Positions 52,742 to 56,888 of a DNA stretch of 56,888 nucleotides are shown here, one piece after another; within the stretch, counting starts at the first letter, position 1; the number at the start of each line of letters is the position of its first letter. The stretch lies in the NCBI RefSeq assembly GCF_900343085.1, contig NZ_OPYI01000014.1:1-56888 (forward strand), read 5' to 3'. The position numbers were made by a program, and so were the translations under genes. The notes under the pieces are model-generated. The model saw only the letters and a list, made by a program, of their open reading frames with translations. It was not told the DNA's origin and made no database searches. Source of the stretch: Aedoeadaptatus coli. Its GTDB lineage: Bacteria > Bacillota > Clostridia > Tissierellales > Peptoniphilaceae.

Positions 52742-54847
52742 TTGAACGTATTTAAAAGGCAATTTGTATTTTTATGGGTCTTGGCCCTCGTGCTTCTCGT
52801 GCCCAAAGGCGCCGAGGCCGTCTCCCTAAAAGAAAACGGCCGCACCACCGTCTCCCCCGGCGTGGTGCGCCGCGAGCTTTCCGCAAAAATCGGCGGAAGA
52901 AACCACATCGTCGATGTGATCCAAGTGGATCTGAACAATCCCGGGGCGGATCTCGAGGTCATGGCCGGAGCGGGCAACTACACCCGCAAAGACACGGTGA
53001 GCCACATGGCCAATCGCACCGACGCCTACGCCGGCATTAACGGCGACTTCTTCAATATGTCCAAGCAAGGCGCCCCCTTCGGCCCCTCTGTCGTGGACGG
53101 CAAGCTTCAGTCCTCTCCCCTGGAATCCGTGGGCCTTTTCGCCTTCGGCATCGACAGCGGGAAAAACGCCTACATCGAAAGCTTTACCTTCAACGGCCGC
53201 GCCACCGCCCAAGACGGTGCCCACTACAAGATCAGCGGCCTGAACAAAACCGACTACATCATCAACCACACCCAAGTCCCCTCCCACAAAGACAGCATCC
53301 AATTGTACAACGACTTTTGGACCGCTCCCTCCCGCGGACTCAAAGGAAGCGGCGAAGTCTTGGTCGACGGCAATTTCGTCGTGGAACGGATTTCACTCGA
53401 CAAGCCTATTCCCATGGTCACCCCCAAGGGCAAATACATTTTGCAGGTCAACGGACGGGCCAAAGACTTTATTCGAAACCACGTGAAGCCCGGGCAAAAA
53501 CTGCGCCTGGACTACCGCGTGAGCCCGGACAGAAACTGGCGCTTTTTAATCGGCGGCCACGCCCTCTTGGTCAACGGCGGCAGGCCCCAGCCCTACATTA
53601 TGGACGCGGTAGCCATCGACGGCTACCGGGCCCGAAGCGCCGCGGCCATTTCCAAAGACCGCAAAACCGTCTACCTCGTGGCCACGGAAGGCCGCACGAA
53701 AAAAAGCCGCGGCATGAAGCTGGACGAATGGGCAGCCACCGTGGCCGCCCTGGGCGTGGAAAAAGCCATTAACTTAGACGGCGGCGGCTCCACCACCTTG
53801 GTGGCCCGAGGCCACGGCGATTTCAAAAACACGAAAATCACCCGTCCCGAGAAAAACGGCGCCGAGCGGCGCATCGTCAACGGCATCGGCGTCATGAACA
53901 ACGCACCCAGAACCGCCCTGGCAGGCGGCGAAATCGCAGGCCCCCGCCACGTCGTGTTGGGCGAAGTGGCCACCTACAAGCTGAACAAGGCCTGGGACAG
54001 CAACTACCATCCCATTAAAGCCGAAAACGTGGGCTACAGCTTAACGGACAGCACCTTCGGCAAAGACGCCTGGATCTACAGCCGCTTCCTCTCGCCGAAG
54101 GTGGGCAAGACCAACATCGTCCTGACCACCTCAGGCGGCGTCACCATCACCCTGCCCGTGGACATTCAAAGCCCCGCCGCATTAAAAAGCTTCACCCTCG
54201 CTGCAAAAGAGAGCGGCAACACCATTAGCCTGGCCCCGAAAGGCGTCACCAAAGCCGGCAGAAGCATCGCCATCGACCCGGCCCAAATCGCCTGGACCGT
54301 AGAAAACGGCGCGGCGAAATCGGACACAAGCAGCTGGAAAGCTCCCGGCGCCGGCGTGAAAGAGCCCGCCGCCATCTTCCGCCAAGAAAAAGCACAAGGC
54401 GCCTACGTGGCCTACAAGGCAAACTTCGGCGGACACGAGGCCAGCTATGTGAAGGAATCGCCGGGCTATGCGAAAGTGCGCATGACCGTGGGCAAGAAAA
54501 ACTTTACCTTCGCCGGCGAAAACCGCACCATGGACACGACGCCGGTGATTCGAAACAACCGCACCCTCGTGCCCCTGCGCTTCTTAATGGAAGCCTACGG
54601 CGCCGAAGTCACCTGGGACAATGAGAGCCGCACGGCCATGGTAAACTACAAGGGCCACACCATTGCCCTTCCCGCGAACAAAAACGAAGCCACAATCGAC
54701 GGCAACACCGTCGCCCTCGATGTGGGCGCCACGATCCAAAACAACCGCACCATGGTGCCCCTGCGCTTTATCGTGGAAAATATGGGCATGGAAGTGTACT
54801 ACGAAAATTCCGATCGCTCCATCTCCATCTTCCAAAAAATCAATTAA
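52742..54847 (+). CDS. Secreted phosphodiester glycosidase (NAGPA domain) with copper-amine-oxidase-like repeats
   Basis: A 701-residue exported protein. Signal peptide at 1-27 (FVFLWVLALVLLVPKGAEA); then a NAGPA/phosphodiester glycosidase domain (about 40-390) with YAGINGDFFNMS, AAAISKDRKTVYLVATEG and INLDGGGSTTLVARG, and an Ig-like region around 400-580. Residues about 590-701 are two copper-amine-oxidase N1-like units (VIRNNRTLVPLRFLMEAYGAEV; IQNNRTMVPLRFIVENMGMEV), common on clostridial surface proteins. The family removes GlcNAc-1-phosphate caps in eukaryotes; in bacteria the targets are thought to be wall or exopolysaccharide phosphodiesters. The TTG at 52742 is preferred: AAAGAGG is 8 bases upstream. 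GTG 52733 overlaps that site. Confidence 0.88.
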   Translation: MNVFKRQFVFLWVLALVLLVPKGAEAVSLKENGRTTVSPGVVRRELSAKIGGRNHIVDVIQVDLNNPGADLEVMAGAGNYTRKDTVSHMANRTDAYAGINGDFFNMSKQGAPFGPSVVDGKLQSSPLESVGLFAFGIDSGKNAYIESFTFNGRATAQDGAHYKISGLNKTDYIINHTQVPSHKDSIQLYNDFWTAPSRGLKGSGEVLVDGNFVVERISLDKPIPMVTPKGKYILQVNGRAKDFIRNHVKPGQKLRLDYRVSPDRNWRFLIGGHALLVNGGRPQPYIMDAVAIDGYRARSAAAISKDRKTVYLVATEGRTKKSRGMKLDEWAATVAALGVEKAINLDGGGSTTLVARGHGDFKNTKITRPEKNGAERRIVNGIGVMNNAPRTALAGGEIAGPRHVVLGEVATYKLNKAWDSNYHPIKAENVGYSLTDSTFGKDAWIYSRFLSPKVGKTNIVLTTSGGVTITLPVDIQSPAALKSFTLAAKESGNTISLAPKGVTKAGRSIAIDPAQIAWTVENGAAKSDTSSWKAPGAGVKEPAAIFRQEKAQGAYVAYKANFGGHEASYVKESPGYAKVRMTVGKKNFTFAGENRTMDTTPVIRNNRTLVPLRFLMEAYGAEVTWDNESRTAMVNYKGHTIALPANKNEATIDGNTVALDVGATIQNNRTMVPLRFIVENMGMEVYYENSDRSISIFQKIN

Positions 54848-54859
54848 AGCCTTTTAGGG

Positions 54860-54889
54860 CAAAAGGAAAGCACCCGAAAAAACGGGTGC
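54860..54889 (-). terminator. Hairpin, possible minus-strand terminator
   Basis: GCACCCG / CGGGTGC stem with an A6 loop (T6 on the minus strand), followed on the minus strand by TTTCCTTTT. It may have ended the aminotransferase transcript before the IS remnant came between them. Confidence 0.5.
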
Positions 54890-54906
54890 CCCATACAGTC
54901 GGACTT

Positions 54907-54942
54907 AATCGAGTAAGCATTTCGCTTGCTCGATTTTGTTTT
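54907..54942 (+). terminator. Terminator downstream of the phosphodiester glycosidase gene
   Basis: AATCGAGTAAGC / GCTTGCTCGATT stem (one mismatch) with a 5-base loop, followed by TTGTTTT. It lies inside the IS3 remnant, so the glycosidase transcript may now end in transposon DNA. Confidence 0.75.
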
Positions 54943-54956
54943 ACATAACTTATTTT

Positions 54957-55088
54957 CTATGCGGATATCATGCGTTCAAGGCATTGCTTTGGGCTCAGGC
55001 CTCCTAAATTTTCTTTGATTCGATCGTTATTGTCGTCGCCGTTGCCTTTTTCGACGATTTTTTTCAATTCGTCACTGTATTTTGCCAT
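54957..55088 (-). pseudogene. Fused OrfA-start/OrfB-end fragment of an IS3 transposase
   Basis: A 43-codon ORF: MAKYSDELKKIVEKGNG matches the first helix of IS3 OrfA proteins, and NNDRIKENLGGLSPKQCLERM matches the C-terminal end of OrfB (RIxxxLGGLSPxQY). The whole catalytic DDE domain between them is gone, in frame. Met55088 has AGGGG upstream. It cannot be an active transposase; a residual DNA-binding role is speculative. Confidence 0.75.
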
Positions 55089-55166
55089 TAAAAGACCCCT
55101 AAAGGTCGGATTTCTCGGTCCGACTTTTGGGGGTCCGTGCATTTACCTAAGGTTTTTATTCTTCTC

Positions 55167-56357
55167 TTATCTTGCTTTGTATGCTTTCAGGCCTTCGTCG
55201 AGGATGTGCATTGCTTTTCTCAATGCGTCGACGTTGAGTACGTAGGCCAAACGAACTTGGCTCAGGTAGTCTTCGCTGTGTTCGTAGAAGCCTGCGGCGG
55301 GAGCCATCATGAGGGTTTCGCCGTCGACATCGAATTCTTCAAGCAACCAGCGGCAGAAGTCTTCGGCATCGTCGACGGGCAGGTCGGCTACGGTGTAGAA
55401 AGCGCCGCCGGCCATGTTGCATTTCACGCCGTCGATCTTGTTTAATTCTTCGACGATGACGTCGCGACGTTCTTGATAGATTTCGGAGATTTGATCCAAG
55501 TAGGAATCGTCGATTTCATAGAGGGCTGCGGCACCGATCATGTCCACGGTGGGGCAAGCCAAGCGGCCGGTCGCCAGTTTGTTGGCGGCGGCGATGAAGT
55601 CTTTGTTCATGCAGGCCAGGTTACCGATACGGGCGCCGCAACCGCTGAAGCGTTTGGAGATGGAGTCTTGAAGGATCAGGCGATCTTGGATGCGTTCGAT
55701 GGTACCGAAGCTGTGGAATTTTTGGCCGTCGAAGATAAATTCGCGGTAGAGTTCTTCAGCAATGATCCAAAGATCGTGTTCGATGGCGATGTCTGCGATC
55801 AATTCGATTTCTTCTTGGGTGTAAACGGCACCGGTGGGGTTGCCGGGGTTGGCCAAGAGGATGGCTTTGGTTTTGTCGGTGATCTTGGATTCGATGACTT
55901 CTCTCGAGGGGAGGTGGAAGTCGTCTTCGACGACGGTGGGGAAAGTGGTTACCGTGGTCGAGGTTTCGATGAAGTAGGAGTAGTAGTTGGTGTAGTAGGG
56001 TTCGCAGGTGAGGATTTCATCGCCTACATCGGTAATTGCGAGCAGGGTGAAAAGAAGGGCTTCGGAGCCGCCTGCGGTAACGACGATGTCGTCAGCGGTC
56101 ATGGGGATGTCTCTGCGTTGGTAGTATTTTGCCATGCCTTCGCGAAGTTCGGGAAGACCCGGAGAGGGTGCATAGCTTAATACTTTCATGTCGATGTTTT
56201 TAATGGCATCGAAGAATTCTTGCGGGGTTTCGACGTCCGGTGCACCAATGTTTAAGTGGTAAACCTTTTTCCCTGCTTCTTTCGCTTTGTTTGCGTAGGG
56301 GGTGAGTTTACGGATGGCACTGTAAGGCATGGACTCGATACGATTGGATAGTTTCAT
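55167..56357 (-). CDS. Pyridoxal-phosphate-dependent aminotransferase (class I/II)
   Basis: A 396-residue fold-type I aminotransferase, probably acting on aspartate or related amino acids. Recognisable are YHLNIGAPDVETPQEFF near the N-terminus, VTAGGSEALLFTL, LLANPGNPTGAVYTQEE, AEELYREFIFDG with the cofactor Asp/Glu position, the PLP lysine in LQDSISKRFSGCGARIG and the carboxylate Arg in QVRLAYVLN. The ATG at 56357 follows GAGGAG; the longer ORF to 56498 lacks support. It is single-gene, ending just before the IS3 remnant. Substrate is not certain from sequence. Confidence 0.9.
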   Translation of the reverse strand: MKLSNRIESMPYSAIRKLTPYANKAKEAGKKVYHLNIGAPDVETPQEFFDAIKNIDMKVLSYAPSPGLPELREGMAKYYQRRDIPMTADDIVVTAGGSEALLFTLLAITDVGDEILTCEPYYTNYYSYFIETSTTVTTFPTVVEDDFHLPSREVIESKITDKTKAILLANPGNPTGAVYTQEEIELIADIAIEHDLWIIAEELYREFIFDGQKFHSFGTIERIQDRLILQDSISKRFSGCGARIGNLACMNKDFIAAANKLATGRLACPTVDMIGAAALYEIDDSYLDQISEIYQERRDVIVEELNKIDGVKCNMAGGAFYTVADLPVDDAEDFCRWLLEEFDVDGETLMMAPAAGFYEHSEDYLSQVRLAYVLNVDALRKAMHILDEGLKAYKAR

Positions 56358-56365
56358 AATAGTCT

Positions 56366-56830
56366 CCTCTCTTTCTCTATGACTATCTTCATTATAGTGG
56401 ATATAAAACGATTTCTCAAGGGAAGAACGAGGGTATATTGTCGGCAAAAGCGGGGATTTTGGTTTTTTCTTTTGTTTTGATGGGAAAGTGGGCTTCATGA
56501 TGTTGAAGGAAGGAGGAGACGCCCCCGAGCCCCCAGGAGATTGCTTACGCTGCGGACTTTTTTAAATTATGTCGCTTCTTCAATTATGTTTGTTCTTGAT
56601 TTCTGATTCCAATTGAGTCCTGCCCGCCGAGGGATCCTGCGGATGGCAAATAGTTGATATGCGTAGCCAACTGAAAGACGTGTTGATTTATTTTTCGCTT
56701 AAAAACCATTCCCGCACGGTTCTGAAACCCGGGGAAGGGGCCAGGGCGTTGCGATTCGCCCTGGATAGGTTACAATAATTAGGACAGTTTCCTTAAGGTG
56801 TGGTATCTTATGATCAACAAGGAGGATCAC
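56366..56830. other. Intergenic region with IS3 left end
   Basis: No gene is supported over about 465 bases. A hairpin CCAGGGCG-TTGCGATT-CGCCCTGG lies around 56740-56763, and the following TTACAATAATTAGGACAG (from about 56770) looks like the outer end of the IS3 element whose OrfA starts at 56831. A 61-codon minus-strand ORF there (56699-56884) is a shadow. Confidence 0.5.
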
Positions 56831-56888
56831 ATGGATAAAGCACCTAGAAAAAGAAGAAACTTTACGGATGAATTTAAGCAGCACGTGG
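56831..56888 (+). CDS. IS3-family transposase OrfA, N-terminal fragment (cut by window edge)
   Basis: Nineteen codons starting MDKAPRKRRNFTDEFKQHV after an AAGGAGG site. The RRNFTDEFKQHV motif opens the helix-turn-helix of IS3 OrfA. The rest lies outside the window, so whether the element is intact is unknown. Its sequence differs from the remnant at 54957-55088 (MAKYSDELKK), so they come from different IS3 subgroups. Confidence 0.82.
   Translation, partial: MDKAPRKRRNFTDEFKQHV

Larger units (their letters stand above)
54887..55141 (-). mobile_element. IS3-family deletion remnant (MITE-like)
   Basis: About 255 bases bounded by imperfect inverted repeats: TGCCCCATACAGTCGGAC (54887-54904) and GTCCGACTTTTGGGGGTCC (55118-55136, followed by GTGCA). 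Inside, on the minus strand, a 43-codon ORF joins the start of an IS3 OrfA to the end of an OrfB. The outer ends TG...CA fit the IS3 family. It is too small to encode a transposase but could be moved by a related full-length element. Confidence 0.72.

Noticed and set aside
56699-56884. 61-codon minus-strand ORF at the right edge
   Set aside because: Antisense to the IS3 OrfA start and its ribosome site; no recognisable family.

Overview
The window reads as chromosomal DNA of an anaerobic, amino-acid-fermenting Gram-positive bacterium (Bacillota). A Tissierellia/Peptoniphilaceae-like or clostridial relative is the best guess. The reasons are strong AGGAGG ribosome sites, SLH-anchored surface proteins, a giant 2-hydroxyacyl-CoA dehydratase activase-type protein, a flavodiiron protein, lactate dehydrogenase, a CBS-domain pyrophosphatase, and an atpZ-I-B-E-F-H-A-G-D-C operon whose c subunit carries the sodium-binding signature. 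The species call is inference. No rRNA, tRNA or CRISPR array is visible.

Layout. Both edges are cut insertion sequences: an ISL3-family transposase at the left (1-~523) and an IS3-family OrfA at the right (56831-56888). From left to right: htrA diverging from a nitroreductase; xpt and the MocR regulator pdxR diverging from pdxS, with no pdxT beside it; a 1415-residue tandem-ASKHA activase; a minus-strand cluster of a DUF308 membrane protein, a radical SAM/SPASM protein, a RelP-type alarmone synthetase and a VTT-domain membrane protein; a DHH-CBS-DRTGG pyrophosphatase; a small envelope protein; and a two-gene operon of an acyl-CoA dehydrogenase/ETF-alpha/rubredoxin fusion followed by flavodiiron FprA. 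Then comes ldh.

The centre (20866-35688) is one long minus-strand operon. In transcription order it holds trmN6-like methyltransferase, rsmI, nurA, an SLH surface protein with a possible papain-like peptidase domain, herA, glgB, glgC, glgD, glgA and pulA. Genes overlap by ATGA/TTGA or are separated by at most 26 bases. A HerA-NurA DNA-end-processing pair is thus split by a surface-protein gene and joined to glycogen synthesis. Facing it is a second SLH protein with two 220-residue repeats and a nine-C tract in its signal-peptide codons.

The right third has a GDT1-type transporter, a DUF4153 membrane protein and cardiolipin synthase; the complete F1Fo-ATP synthase operon; dinB diverging from an XRE repressor-ImmA/IrrE protease pair, with dyad sites between them (a DdrO/IrrE-like DNA-damage switch is the obvious hypothesis); a secreted phosphodiester glycosidase; a ~250-bp IS3 deletion remnant whose 43-codon ORF joins the start of OrfA to the end of OrfB; and a class I aminotransferase.

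Most interesting: the XRE/ImmA/DinB module, the split HerA-NurA pair inside a glycogen operon, the putatively phase-variable SLH protein, and the acyl-CoA-dehydrogenase-to-rubredoxin-to-flavodiiron electron path.
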